Below are positions 46,222-58,084 of a stretch of 64,000 bases of DNA, piece after piece. The stretch covers positions 846,501-910,500 of the forward strand of contig CAJZBQ010000012.1 of assembly GCA_914767885.1 (NCBI GenBank), written 5' to 3'. A program made the position numbers and the translations under genes. The stretch comes from Blepharisma stoltei (Eukaryota; Ciliophora; Heterotrichea; Heterotrichida; Blepharismidae). Below the pieces are notes generated by a model. It did not search any database. It was not told where the DNA came from and was given only the letters and a program-made list of their open reading frames with translations. The stretch's first letter is position 1. Each line of letters opens with the position of its first letter.

Positions 46222-48899
46222 ATGGCAAAGGCTCATAACGTCTCAACAGCAGCACGAGATTCAAGACTCGCTGATGAAGAATCCAAACAGCGCTTTACAT
46301 ATAGCGCTACCAAGATTATCGGTAATGGCAGCTTTGGTACAGTTTATCAATCTTCTGTAAATGAAACAGGCGAAACTGTTGCAATCAAAAAAGTCTTCCA
46401 AGACAAAAGATATAAAAACCGTGAGCTCGCTATAATGAAAGAGCTTAGCCACCCGAATATCATAGAGTTGAGCCGAAAAATAAAAAAGATAGGCTTTTTC
46501 ATGCTGCCTTTTTACCTTCAAAAATGAAGGAGGTTTTTTTTTCCATGAAAAAGCCTCAATGGTTTTTAAAAAGTATACCGGAAAAAAATCTACCTGTTCA
46601 GGTAAATAATATTTGAAAAGTATTTTATTAAATCTAATATTTTTAGTGGAGATTTAGCCCTTAAAGATCTAATATATAAAACTTGCTTCAATCTTAATTT
46701 TAAACCTTAAAAATCTAAGTCAAATGAAGAAAAAAATTGCATTATATCTTCACCAATATATTTTTGGCTATAAATTTTTTTATCCAAAAATCGCATGAAA
46801 AATCACTAATAAAAAATTTAAAAATTTATATTAGCTATAATAGAAAGCTCTAAATGACTGCTAATTTAAGATTTAGACTTATCTCGCAAATTAATTTTAA
46901 TTAATAAATATTGCACATCTGTAACTATAATAAATAATCATGGATATATGTGATGAAAATATTTAATCAAAAATGACAGGAAAATGTGAAAGTTTTTTCA
47001 TATCGATTTTGCTTTAAGCTTCCTTACACACATTATTAGTTTCCTTATGAGTTAGAGTTTTGCCAGTTAATAAATCCAAATATATTTCTAGGAAAGTTAA
47101 AATCTTGAATTATTAGCCGGATAGAGCTTTATAATTATAGCTGATATATGAATTTTATAATTTTTATTAGGATTTTTTCAAGCGATTTTTGGATAAAAAA
47201 AATTTGTGGTTAACTGGTTAAGGCAACTAAGTTTGAAGCAAGCGCCGGAGACGAGCAGCCTTAACCTCAGTGACAGGTGACCTTATGTATACTGGGAGTG
47301 GATTTTGATCTGTGATTATGATCCAGCTATAATCAGTATCCCCAAAGCGAGGGATATGAGACAGGAAACCGCTGCTTTTGGTCCTGAATCCATTAGTTAA
47401 ATGCAAAATCTTTTTGCCAGAAGCGCCCGGTCCAGCGGATGCCCAATATGAGGAAGGGCGACATGCCCACTTAAGCTGTTACTGTGGCTTGCCCCGAACG
47501 GCGAAAGCTGTTGAGTTATTTCTCGGGATGACCTGAAAAGAGGAGAACCAAGCTAGACGACAAACTGGAGTCCGTCCAGTTGAAAATGGTTGCTCAAGCA
47601 ACAGCCTGGCTAGGAGCAATAGCAGGGTTGACGCAAAAACTTGGCGACGTCGAAGGGTTGGAAATGGAGGCGGCCAGCAAAGCTAGTGAATGGTTCAAGA
47701 CCATTACCTCAACTGAGAAGCCGGAGGTTCCGGCCCAAGCTCAAGACGGCTATGCTCTGCCACCACCCCACAGGACTTCACTGCGGAACGCGCGTGACAA
47801 CTAAAAGCGGACTTAAAACAACTACTAAATCTTATCTAATCAAAACTGAAGCAAGTCTTTATATATTAGATCTTATAGGCAAATCTCCACCTAAAATAAT
47901 TAGATCTTAATAAAATACTTTTCAAAATCAGATAGATTTTTTCGTATACTTCTTGAAAAGCCATTGAGGTTTTTTGCTGGTAAAATACGGAAAAAAACCC
48001 TCCATCATTTTTGATGGTAAACGGCAGCATGAAAAAACCTATCTTTTTTCCTGATGACCCAATATCATAGGGGGCTCCGGCACTATTTTTACACAAAAGG
48101 TGACAAAGATGACGAAGTCTACCTAAATCTCGTGATGGATTTCATTCCTGACACAATTTATAAAGTCATGAAAACTTATAATAAGCAAGGTGAACAAATG
48201 CCTTTGATCTTTGTAAAGCTTTACACTTATCAACTTTTAAGGGCTCTAGCCCACACTCACGCTGTAGGAATTTGCCATAGAGACGTAAAACCTCAAAACA
48301 TGCTGGTAAACTCTACAACGCATGAGCTGAAATTATGCGATTTTGGAAGTGCTAAAAGACTTATTCCTGGAGACCAGAATGTGTCTTATATATGTTCGAG
48401 GTATTATAGAGCACCTGAGCTTATTTTTGGGGCTGTTGAATATAAAGAGTCTATTGACATATGGAGCGCAGGATGTGTTACTGCTGAACTATTAATTGGG
48501 AAGCCTATTTTTCCAGGTGAAAGTGGGGTTGATCAATTGGTAGAAATCCTTAAAGTGCTTGGAACACCGACAAGGGAACAAATTCATGATATGAATCCTA
48601 ATTATACTGAATTTAAATTCCCACATGTAAAAGTGCAGACATGAAGTAGGATTTTGGGGCCAAATGTGCCTCAAGATGCGAGAAATTTTGTAAGCTCTTT
48701 GCTGGTCTATTCTCCTCAGAGAAGACCTAATGCTTTAGAGGCGCTTTTGCATCCGTTTTTTGAGGAATTAAGACAAGAAACAACGAGGCTTCCAGATGGA
48801 AGTAGCCTGCCAGATTTATTTAATTGGACTCCACAGGAGCTGAGGTCAGTAAACCCCAGTGTGATTCAAAATTTAACACCTTCATGGTATAGAAGATAA
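46222..48899 (+). CDS. GSK3: Glycogen synthase kinase 3 (shaggy-like), split by a 1.6-kb insert
   Basis: About 357 aa. The N-lobe exon has [32 protein letters not shown] and HPNII. The second exon has [42 protein letters not shown], the activating-loop tyrosine in [17 protein letters not shown], and [21 protein letters not shown], all diagnostic of GSK3. UGA codes Trp at VQTWSRILG. GSK3 is a CMGC Ser/Thr kinase of signalling and cytoskeletal control. The exon junction is 2 nt out of frame at the obvious TA pair (46463 and 48068): five G follow the right TA where three would fit. Confidence 0.88.
46463..48067. mobile_element. Family E long-TIR element with nested retroposon, in GSK3
   Basis: Arms of about 190 bp: 46485-46680 is complementary to about 47850-48045 (CATGCTGCC, AATGGTTTTTAAAAAGTATA, GAAAAGTATTTTATTAA, GATCTAATATATAAA). 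The flanks repeat CACCCGAATATCATAG and GACCC-AATATCATAG. The inside includes a retroposon. Confidence 0.8.
47212..47850 (+). mobile_element. Retroposon related to 29816-30426
   Basis: GC-rich, about 640 bp, sharing several blocks with 29930-30350 (GCCCCGAA-GGCGAAAGCTG, CTCGGGATGACC, GGAAATGGAGGCGG, GCTCTGCCACCAC). Ends in a CTTATCTAATC tail. TSD not clear. Confidence 0.75.
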
Positions 48900-49309
48900 T
48901 AAATTATAATTAGAATAAAAATTGCAATATGCAATAGATGTGTCCATGTGTCCATAAGTGCTTGTTTATTGAAATAATTACCTCGCTCTTTTAAAACTGG
49001 AAAATTCTTTTTAAAGAATTAAATATCCTTATTAGAATCCTAAATTTAAAAAATTCTTAATTCAAAAATATTTTATGATTGTTATAATAGCTTAAATAAG
49101 GAATAAATTGTATAACTCAAAGGATAATAAATAATCGAGATCATTTAAGGTAGAGAAAAGAATAGGAAGGTGATGACATTAAAAAGTCAGCGATTAAACA
49201 ATACCTCAAATTTTTTTGTAATAAATTATCACTGATCCAAACAATTGTCCTTAAGAGAATAATTTATCTGAAATTTAAAAGTTTTCTCAAAAATATTGGA
49301 TGATAAAAA
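48900..49309. other. Intergenic, no gene seen
   Basis: AT-rich sequence between the GSK3 stop and the next start codon in the same direction; no motif recognised. Confidence 0.5.
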
Positions 49310-50671
49310 ATGGCCTCCAGAACTTGCCCTAAGTGGACCTTGTTTATTCCGTTATTTATCATTATCATAAGTTTTGGGCTGAATATAGCAAGCCTTTCTC
49401 ATCCTACATGGGTTTCACAAGGCAGTTCTTTAGAATTCAGTCTCACTAAATGTACTAACTGTCCATCCTCAAATGATCAATGAAGCTGGGAATGTTATGC
49501 GCAATATTACTGCGAGCTAAATGATGATCTCGGAGACTGTAAACTTTTCAAAGACGGCTATAAAGCATCTTATGCCTACTTGTTCCTAGAAGTTTTGTCA
49601 TTAATGCTAACTGTGATGCTCATCGAAAAGCTCATAATTGCAGGGACAGGTGGAGATTATGGGAGCCCAATGCTCATTTACATTATTTCAAGTTTTGTGT
49701 TTATCTGTCATTTACTAGCAACTATCATTTGGTTTGGGCTTTCAAAAGCGTCATGAAGTGGATCTTGTGATAGCACTAAAAACCCAACAACTGATACAGA
49801 CAGGCCAGATTTTTGTGCTGAAGGCGGCCCAGCTATTGCTATTGCAAATATTTTTATAAACGCTTTTGCAGTTGTCGCAGTGTTTTTCTTCATGTGCAAA
49901 AGAGACAGACTTACAGATGGAGTCCGATTAGGTGTTGAAGATGGAAAATGGCTTTGTCTACCTACTAGGTATTGGATGTTTATTACACTTTCTCTGCTAT
50001 TTACAGGAATTATTTTCTTATTAGCAGCAATAGGAGAAGACAGCTGGGTAAAAAGAGATCCAAGAGCCCACCATATGCATGGTAGCTTATTAAGGTGCAA
50101 AGACTGTATCGCTGATTATGATTGGGTCGGCTGGGACTGCTTAGCTGGGAATGAATGCGACTCTGATAGCAGCTCTGGAGCTTGCCACTTATTTAAGCAT
50201 TTAAGAGACTCTTCTTCAGCCTTTGTGACGCTAGCTGGAATTACTGTTGTGTTGATTGCTATGTTTATACAAGTGGTTTCAGGAATTTTGAGTGGAAGGG
50301 ACTATGGAATTCGAATATTGAATTATGTAAGATTTACTTAGGCTTATCCTGTATTAATTGCTTTATCAAATTTACTTGGGACAATAATTTGGTTTGGGAT
50401 CAGTAAAGCAGGATTTGATAAAAATTGTGATAACAAACAAAATGACCCTGAAGATACTTTAGATATATGCAGCACAACAGGCCCTTCTCTTTCAATTGTA
50501 TCTAATTTCTTATTTGTTCCGATGGCTGTCATCTTCTTTATTTCTTATTGGAAAAGAGGTGAATCAAGACCATTAAGTGCACTCACTCAAATAGAGACTC
50601 CTGGAAATACTCATGGACTTCATGACGTTACAAATTTCCAAGGTGGCTATCCTAAAAAAGTTGCACCATAA
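49310..50671 (+). CDS. Internally duplicated tetraspan-like membrane protein
   Basis: 448 aa after removal of one 15-nt intron. Two similar halves: TLFIPLFIIIISFGLNIASL plus a loop with CTNC...WECYAQYYC...CKLF and three helices; then YWMFITLSLLFTGIIFLLA plus a loop with CKDC...WDCLAGNEC...CHLF and three helices. That makes eight helices as two four-helix units with a cysteine-rich first extracellular loop, like claudin/PMP22-type tetraspans. UGA codes Trp twice (NDQWSWE, KASWSGS). No IES. Probably a plasma-membrane protein; function unknown. Confidence 0.78.
50327..50341 (+). other. 15-nt spliceosomal intron
   Basis: GTAAGATTTACTTAG, whose last three bases would be an in-frame stop. Removal joins IRILNY to AYPVLIALSNLLGT. 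Confidence 0.95.
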
Positions 50672-50983
50672 CATAATAATTAACTTTAGTTATTCCGAAA
50701 TTAATAGCAGCACTGTTTGTTTAGTAACATTTTTATATGTTTTTAAATTCAATTTGAAATTCCTAATAAAATCTACTTGTTATTATTTTAGAGATTTGAA
50801 ATATAAAAATAATTTACAAATAAGCTATTAAAGAGTAATATTAAGCAAAATTAATTTAAAATATATTTCAATGCTTTATTTTATTTATAATATTTGCAAG
50901 ACCTTTAGATTTGCTAGATAATCTAATAAAATTTCAATAAAAATATTTATTCGCTGAATAATTAGCATCAAGCATTAATTAAA

Positions 50984-51337
50984 TTATATCAATTCGATTA
51001 TAGCGAATGCTATATTTTTATAAAATCTGAATTTATTCAAAATAAATGAATTGACATTTTTAAGGTAACTAAAAAATTCGAAATAGGCATAGATTAATAA
51101 TGATTCCCTTCAAACTTTTCTATGAGCTCTATCATTGAGGTGCTTGTTAATTGAAAAATTAAATGAGTAATAAAAATGAGCATCATTTTCTGAGCAGATG
51201 AGTTGAAAATCTTCGTTGTTTTGAGCTAATGCATATTTAGCAAAAGTTATTGATTTATTCCATATACCAATTATTTCTCGGATAAATTTCAAAAACAAAA
51301 AATCCTTTAACAAACCAAAGATAAAATAATTTATCAA
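50984..51337 (-). CDS. Possible small protein, weak
   Basis: 117 codons if the UGA at 51110 is Trp. The first 70 residues have a fairly normal composition (AKYALAQNNEDFQLICSEND), the rest is Phe/Ile-rich. No domain, no neighbour evidence; may be chance or an isolated exon. Confidence 0.25.
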
Positions 51338-51799
51338 TAATTTATAATGAATGCCTACATTATCAATAGGAGAAGGTCTAAACGAAGATATTCAGATATT
51401 TCACTTACTCACCATTTTTGAACGAAAACATGATTGAAAAATCGGATTTTTTTAAATCAACTTTTTTTGAATGAACAAAAAAATTGTTTATATAAATAAT
51501 ATTCTGTGCAGAGACAAATCTTATAAATTAAATCAGATTTTCTTTCAACCTGAAAAAAAATTATATATATTTAATATAGCCAACTTATAGGAATTTCTAG
51601 TAAGGGCCGATTGTCCTTTACAAGAGAAAGTTTTTAATTCTAATATAATTATTTTATCAGAAATAATATTTTTAGAGGCTGGGATCTTATTAAAAAATTA
51701 ATTCTTATTTAAGCGTTTTTTAAAATTTTGAATTAAAATAATTAATTAGCACTAAAATTACAGCTGCCAAAACCTTACACACACTTATAGTGGAGAGTT

Positions 51800-54058
51800 A
51801 TGAGCAGCCTCGACGAACGCAGTTTTATCGATGAATCGCCAGAAATAGAGCCTCCAACAGAAGCTTGATTTCCAAGCAGACAAATAACAAGATCTCATTT
51901 GAGTACACCAAGTAGTATTTTCCTACTAGAAAGTGAAGTCCTCTCACAAAAGAGTTTTATTATCCAACCTGAATGCAAATTTATTCTATATTGAGATATA
52001 GCTGTTAGCGTTTTGATAGCGGTACAATTGATATATACTCCAATCGTTCTATTTATGGAAGACTCTGAAAATAAAAAGCTAAGAAGTTGAGATATTTTGA
52101 TAAACGAGTTGTTTATTTTGGATATTATAGTAAAGTTTAATACTGCTTCATATTCCAAAGGACATATATTTATTTTAACTGAATATTTATTAGGATTAAA
52201 ATATTTTGTATTTTAAAAATAATTATATAAAAATATGATATAATAAAAAGTAGAATTGGAATTGCAAAGAAATATTTAACGTCTTGATTTTTATATGATA
52301 TAATAGTAAGTATTCCTATTCAAGAATTTTATGAGCTATTTACTGCCCCCTTCAAGAGTAAGGAAATTCTTTTGCTAGCTCTTAAATAGCACTAATTTTT
52401 TTATAAAAATCTATTTTATTATAAGAATGCAAGCTGTCTCAAATTTAATAATATTAGATTGAGAGCTCGTTATAGCAATTATTAAAATATTTTTTATAAA
52501 AAATTATGTTTACTCGCTCTCAATAGGCATTTTCCAGAAATTTGCTTGCCTTTAAAGGTGGAATTAGTTCTGAAAAAACGGATCACAATAGTTATGAATA
52601 CTTTAGTATGCATCGAATTTTTGAATATACCAAAATAATTCGTGTTGTGAGAGTTGTTAAGTTAGCAAAAACAATGACTTTACTGGAAGATTATGTAAAA
52701 AGTAAAAAAGTAGCAATTACATTTCGGTTTTTTAAACTTATGTTTATTGTATTTTATATAAATCATTGTGTGGCATGCTTATGGTATTATATCAATTATG
52801 TCGATTCCTTCACGTTTCCTTTAACTTGGACATCCAAACTTCACTCACTAGGGCATTTTAATTTAAGCGATCTTTATATTCGAGCTTTTTATTTTGCTAT
52901 AACCACAACTTCAACGCTAGGATATGGAGATATCGACCCACTCACAATCCATACATTGATTTTTGACATTTTCAACATGTGAATTGCTGTCATTATTGTT
53001 TCCTATATAATTGGCAACATAAGTGATTGGGTAGTTGCTGAAACTATTGCCCATATAGATTTCCGGAAAAGAATGGTTAACATAAACAACTACATGAATG
53101 TAAAAAAGCTTCCAAGGGATTTAAAATTTAAATTGCGCACATATTTTGATTTTATCCGATTTTCTCGCCCAATCACAAACTTTGATGAACTTCAAGTTTT
53201 TGATTTATTAAAAAATAATTTATAAGCTAAAAACTTGCTAAAAATTATCAAAAAATAATTTAATAGAAAATAAAGCAAATGACTATAATTAGCAATGTTT
53301 TTAGCTTACAAATGGATGCATATCTGCGCCTTTAAGAGAAGAAATCGCAGGCATAACAAGAGGCAAAGTATTTAAAGAATGCTCTATTTTTCGACAGCTT
53401 TACAGTACAAAGCTAATAAATGAAATTTGTAAAAAAATAAAAGTTGAAAGATACGCACCTGATGATGTTGTATTTGAAGAAGGAGAAAAGGGTCAGTCTA
53501 TTTATTTTATATCGTCAGGGATAGTAGAAGTTTACCATAAGGGAACTTTGACTATTTTTAAAGAACTTAATGAAGAGTCTTCATTTGGAGAAATTGGGTT
53601 CTTTGCTATGCATCCTAGGGAAGCCAGCATAAGGTGTCTTGCCTTTTGTGAGTTTATGGTCTGTCACAGAAGCGATTTAAATGAAATTTTAAAGACCAAG
53701 CCAGAAGCTAGGCAAAAAACTGATATGCTTTATAGTTTTCCCTATAAATACCCATAAGATGTATTTTTATAAACTATTTATAGGATATTTAAAGAAAAAG
53801 CTATATAATTTTTGCCAAAGAGAAGTCCCTAATAAATATACAGCCTTGGGGACAAGATGCTTTCTTTGTAATACTTTAGGGCATACCGCGGCGAAATGCT
53901 ATAAAGTTTTAGTAAAAATTTGTGATGATGATAGTAAGGAGAAATGGCTGAAAGAGAGAGAGTTTGGGAAAAAAATCAGAAAAGATATTGTAAAAAAACT
54001 TAGAACGCAATATACAAATTCTAAATTAATTTTATGAAGAATTAATTCAAAAAAATAA
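51800..54058 (+). CDS. Cyclic-nucleotide-binding-domain K+ channel (CNG/HCN/EAG class) with zinc knuckle, four IESs
   Basis: 620 aa after excision. Order: cytoplasmic N-terminus, S1 (FILYWDIAVSVLIAVQLIY), S2-S3 (WFLYDIIVSIPI), S4 with regularly spaced Arg/Lys (IIRVVRVVKLAKTM), S5, pore with selectivity filter TLGYGD, S6, C-linker (RKRMVNINNYM...LPRDLKFKL) and cyclic-nucleotide-binding domain (FEEGEKGQSIYFISSG, SSFGEIGFFAMHPREA). TLGYGD marks potassium selectivity. C-terminal to the cNBD is a CCHC knuckle (CFLCNTLGHTAAKC), which animal channels lack. Such channels set membrane potential and ciliary beating in ciliates. Six or more UGA=Trp codons. The C-terminus may continue into 54333-54731. 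Confidence 0.9.
52188..52276. other. IES, 89 bp, channel gene
   Basis: TA at 52188 and 52277; excision gives ILTEYLTSWFLYDIIVS. Confidence 0.9.
52383..52552. other. IES, 170 bp, channel gene
   Basis: TA at 52383 and 52553; excision gives ILLLALKGGISSEKTDH and removes TAG stops on both sides. Confidence 0.85.
53221..53320. other. IES, 100 bp, channel gene
   Basis: TA at 53221 and 53321; excision gives DLLKNNLSAPLREEIAGI at the entry of the cNBD. Confidence 0.9.
53749..53785. other. IES, 37 bp (or 43 bp), channel gene
   Basis: TA at 53749 (alternatively 53743) and 53786; excision joins YSFPYKY to LKKKLYNFCQRE and removes a TAA. Confidence 0.7.
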
Positions 54059-54332
54059 TGAATTGTTTAATTAGTAGTCTATTTGCATTTTTTTTACATT
54101 AAATAAGAAAAAGAAATTTTATAAAAATTTCGCCTATAAAATTTTCCTATAGAAAAAAATTTATTTAAGACCAAAAATGGGAAATTTTGCGGATATTATG
54201 CTCCAATTTAAAGGGGGTCGGGAAGTTAGATAAGACAATTGAGAAGAACACCTGGAAAATATATACGGATTTACCTTAAACAGCTAATATAGCTTATTTA
54301 CTAAAATTTATAGAAAAATTCAAATAATTTAG
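54059..54332. other. Probable IES with a family-B MITE end
   Basis: Contains the spacer AAAAATGGGAAATTTTGCG and CTCCAATTTAAAGGGGG followed by GAAGTTAG (54173-54229), the same layout as the right end of the family-B MITE at 13157-13217. Confidence 0.5.
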
Positions 54333-54731
54333 CATAGCGTAAAATTCCCAGTAAATATAAAAAAACCTTTACATGAGACAGCAAATTTTTCACAAAAAGC
54401 AACTGCATATATGCAGGAAAATGAAACTTTCACACAAAAAGCAAGCGCATTCATAAAAGATTTGAGGGAAGAACACTTCAAAACTATTAGAACAGATAAG
54501 GACATAACTACCAGGAAAACTTATTTAAATGTATTGGGAAATCCATCAAGTGAGTCAAGTGATGAAGAATCAAGCTGTAGAGGATTGTCTGATATAAGTA
54601 TGACTAGTGGATACTCACATGTAAATAGTGAAAATTTATCCAGATTTAGATCTGATAAATCAATAGGCGTTCGAGGCTCTTCTCGGGCAGAAGAAAATAC
54701 CTTCTTTGAAATGTTTGACAGGAGCGCTTAA
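54333..54731 (+). CDS. Serine-rich charged exon, possible channel tail
   Basis: 133 codons open from about CAT 54333 to TAA 54729. A direct repeat in the protein (ETANFSQKATAYM, ETFTQKASAFI) is followed by a Ser/Asp/Glu-rich region. No convincing start, so it is probably the last exon of the channel, separated by an IES of roughly 300 bp with a family-B end at 54173-54226. It could also be a separate gene using ATG 54411. Confidence 0.5.
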   Translation, partial: HSVKFPVNIKKPLHETANFSQKATAYMQENETFTQKASAFIKDLREEHFKTIRTDKDITTRKTYLNVLGNPSSESSDEESSCRGLSDISMTSGYSHVNSENLSRFRSDKSIGVRGSSRAEENTFFEMFDRSA

Positions 54732-55314
54732 ACTGTAGGTACCAATGTAAATGTAATTATTTTTGGCCAGTTTTTACTGGCATACACTTTGTGGGAATTT
54801 TTTTTCTCATGCTAATACATTAACAACTGTATTTTTCAAAGCAAATAATTTTCAAGAAGTTCTTAAAAATATTCTAGAAAAAAATTAAATGGTTTAGTCG
54901 CTATATTGAATATCCTAAATATTCTAAGAAAATACCTATATGGTAGTTTGCTGACTTATTAATTTATTTTTTAAAATTACAATTACAGTATTTACTCTAA
55001 CTCTCACACATTTTAAAAAATAAAACCTTTTTTTGTTTTGTTAATTGGTTATAAATTATAAAAATAATTAAATTGAAAATTTTTATTATTAATAAAAGTA
55101 TTTTCGATTTATTTTATAGCTAAAGCTGATAAAATGAATAAAAACACCAACATATTATTTATCTGCATTAAATTGTTTTAAAATATAAAAATAAATTTTT
55201 AATAATTTAAAATTTTTTTCCAAAGGTGTCATAAAAATTAAGTACAAATTTTGTTCGTTTATTAAATGATTTAAAAAAATTGTTATAGAAAAATGATATA
55301 GGTTTTTCTTAATA
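54732..55314. other. Intergenic, no gene seen
   Basis: Very AT-rich spacer between convergent genes; nothing recognised. Confidence 0.5.
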
Positions 55315-57232
55315 TTAAAATGCGGAAGAGTAAGCAGTCGTCAGCTTAACATTGACTGTATCCAATCTTCTATGCGTTTCAGCCCTAAAAGCTTCAACCA
55401 TATCCCACTCACTTGATGGATCACTATCTTTTCCCTTACACAGATGATCCAATAGCCATACAGCTTCCTGGTATTTTTCTTTACTTTTCTGATAATCCCT
55501 CAAAAATTCATCCTTAGCTCCCTCCTTGCACAAACTTATAGTATAATTATACAGCAAGCTATCCGCAAGCCCTTGTTTCCCAATCGAATCAATAAAAGTT
55601 GCATATTTCGGGTCTCCTGAGCTTAAAATATGATCCACAATTTTACAAAGTTCTTCCGTCTTATCCTGATTCTCCAAAAATAGTCTTTTCACCCTATCAT
55701 GCTGTTCAAAAAAGTTTGGATACGACTCAGGTATTAAATTGTATTTATTTATCATTTGTTGGCTAAAATTCAACAAATTTTCCATCAAAGTGACAGCTTT
55801 TACATACACAGCAAAACTCCCAATAATCTCATTATTTGATTTTATTTTTTCTGCAAATTTTAAAATAATCATAATAGTCTCTAATTGTTCTTCGACTGAG
55901 GACATAACTTCTGCTAAATTTATAGCTGGATGGTTATCTTTAGCAATAAATACAAAATCAGGGACTGTTTCTTCATTATCTAAAAGTATAAAATCATCAG
56001 TCGACATAGGGGATTCTAGCTGCTCTGGGATTGGGATATTTGGAGCGATATCTGATGATAAATAAACGTCACTTGACCCTTTAGAAGCCATTAGAGAGCT
56101 ATTATCTTCTTTTATCCCAGCTACAAAAGGGTGCTCAAAAAAGTCGTCAAAAGAAATCCTGTGTTTAGGATCATATGCAAGCATTCTTTCTAAAAGGTCT
56201 TTGCAGACTTGAGAAATTGCTACAGGAAATGGTTTAAGATGTCGCTGGGCATTTGGGATTTCTTCTTTACGCCGAGCGTTAAATGGAGCTTCACCTGTGA
56301 GCATTTCGTAAAAAACGACGCCTAAGCTTCATATATAGGGCCTTCCTATAGATGGCGCGCAATGCGCCATTACCGAGCCATGTCGGGAGAGGGTTCCACA
56401 CGAGGAATGGTTCTACGTGTGGAACCCTCTTTTTGACCTGTGAAAAAACTACTTTCCACAAGCCAAAAAGAGGGTTCCACATGTAGAACCATTCCTCGTG
56501 TGGAACCCTCTCCCGACATGCCCGGTGATGGCGCATTGCGCGCCATCTATAGGAAGGCCCTATATCAGCTTTAGAATCATAGCCTTCTCTTAAGCGAAAT
56601 ACTTCAGGAGCCATATAAAGAGGAGTTCCAAGCCAAGACTGAGCTAAATCGTCGTCTAGAAATCGACTCATGCCGAAGTCAGCGAGTTTTAAGACTGCAG
56701 ATGTTGAAGCTTCTGTCATAAGAATATTTTGAAGTTTCAGGTCTCGATGGATTATATCATAATTTATAGTAAATTGGGATAAATTATATTAAAATTTACT
56801 ATATAAAATGGTAATTTTGTATGTAAAATAAGGCAAAATATATATATAAAAATGTATATTTTTCGATCTAAGAGCTTTAAAGCCTTCTGCCAAATGCTGC
56901 ATCCATCTTTGAGCTACAGCTTCATCAACTGGACCGTTTTGTTGTATAAACTGGCCTAAATCCCCACCTGAGCAAAACTCTAAAATGAGATAAAAATTGT
57001 TGTCGGTCTTTTGGACGTCCAGAAGTTTAACCACATAGTCACTGTCAACGGATCTTTGACAGAGAATTTCTTGTTCAAGCCTATTTTGCTGCTCAGGCTT
57101 TAAACCTTGTCGATTGATCATTTTAATTGCGATTTTGTTCTTAGACGGGATATGCTTCCCTAAAAACACAGTGCCAAAGGTACCTTTGCCAAGCTTAGCT
57201 TTAAGCTCATATGATCCTATTCTCTTTCCCAT
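55315..57232 (-). CDS. ATG1: ATG1/ULK autophagy-initiating kinase, two IESs
   Basis: 528 aa after removal of 229 and 102 bp. Kinase domain first: YELKAKLGKGTFGTVFLGKH, AIKMINRQGL, LEFCSGGDLGQFIQ, NIIHRDLKLQNILM, DFGMSRFLDDD, GTPLYMAPEVF, DIWSLGVVFYEMLTGEAPF. The C-terminal 250 residues are helical and acidic (MSSVEEQLETIMIILKFAEK, YQKSKEKYQEAVWLLDHL), as in the tandem MIT-like region that binds ATG13. The activation loop and order match ULK1/ATG1, which starts autophagosome formation. UGA codes Trp at DIWSLG. Confidence 0.9.
56332..56560. repeat. Hairpin IES, family F, 229 bp, in ATG1
   Basis: Nearly the entire segment is one inverted repeat with arms of about 105 bp (TAGGGCCTTCCTATAGATGG at both ends in opposite sense, TCGGGAGAGGGTTCCACACG inside). 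Excision at TA gives SKADIWSLGVVFYE. GC content is much higher than that of normal IESs here. Confidence 0.93.
56753..56854. other. IES, 102 bp, in ATG1
   Basis: TA at 56753 and 56855; excision gives LRSKNIIHRDLKLQNIL. Extremely AT-rich. Confidence 0.93.
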
Positions 57233-58084
57233 TTTGATTATAAATATTATACCTTATATATTAATTTTTATACTTATTTTATATCAGTTTGGAATAAGAA
57301 TTTTAGTTAAATTAGTGTCAAAGTATTTAAAGAAGTGGAGAAATTTAGTATATGAGCAATAAAGGGATTCAAGATCAATCAATAAGTTATCTTTATATAA
57401 GTTGCTTTATTACTGAGTATAGAATAACAAGAGGAAACTGGGCTTACTGCAGAAAAGAATGCTTAAGTTTTGAATTTTTGCTTAAAAATTGTAAGAAATG
57501 GATTTTCATCATTTATTTTATTGAACATTAATAAATCCTTATTTATTTCTAAATATGCTTCTAACTCTCTTATCTTTCTTTAACAAGCAAAATGGTTGAA
57601 AAATTCTATTATTTGGGAAATTATCCTGCCTTGAAAGAACAAAATTGTTTTAATTTTAAAAAAATATTTTAATATATTCAAAGCTCTAGATAATTCTATT
57701 TACTTTATAAGCAGCTTGCATTTGAGAATAAAAATTTTTATTATTTTGCACTTTTACTTACTTAAATTTTTGAAAATGAAAAAATAAAAAACCTGCTGAT
57801 GTAATATAAGAATTCACTCTAAAAATTATTTTTTCTCACTAACCTCTTTTATATGTTTAAGATAAAAATAGTTCTAAAAAAAGGCCCAAAAAATAGGCCA
57901 AAAAAAAACTTTATGGTGTAGGCACTGTGTGAAGCAATCACTTTGTCAATTAAGAACTTAAACAAATAATTTTGTTTCTTAATTATATTATAAATAGAAC
58001 TAATTAAAGCTCAATAAATTAAAAGTATTAAATCAATGATTAGCAAATCTAAAATTTTGCAGATAACAACTTTATATTAGCTTT
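57233..58084. other. Intergenic, with a solo MULE end
   Basis: No gene seen. At 57880-57937 the sequence AATAGGCCAAAAAAAAACTT...GTAGGCACTGTGTGAAG is a diverged relative of the MULE terminal inverted repeat at 22440-22480. Confidence 0.6.
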
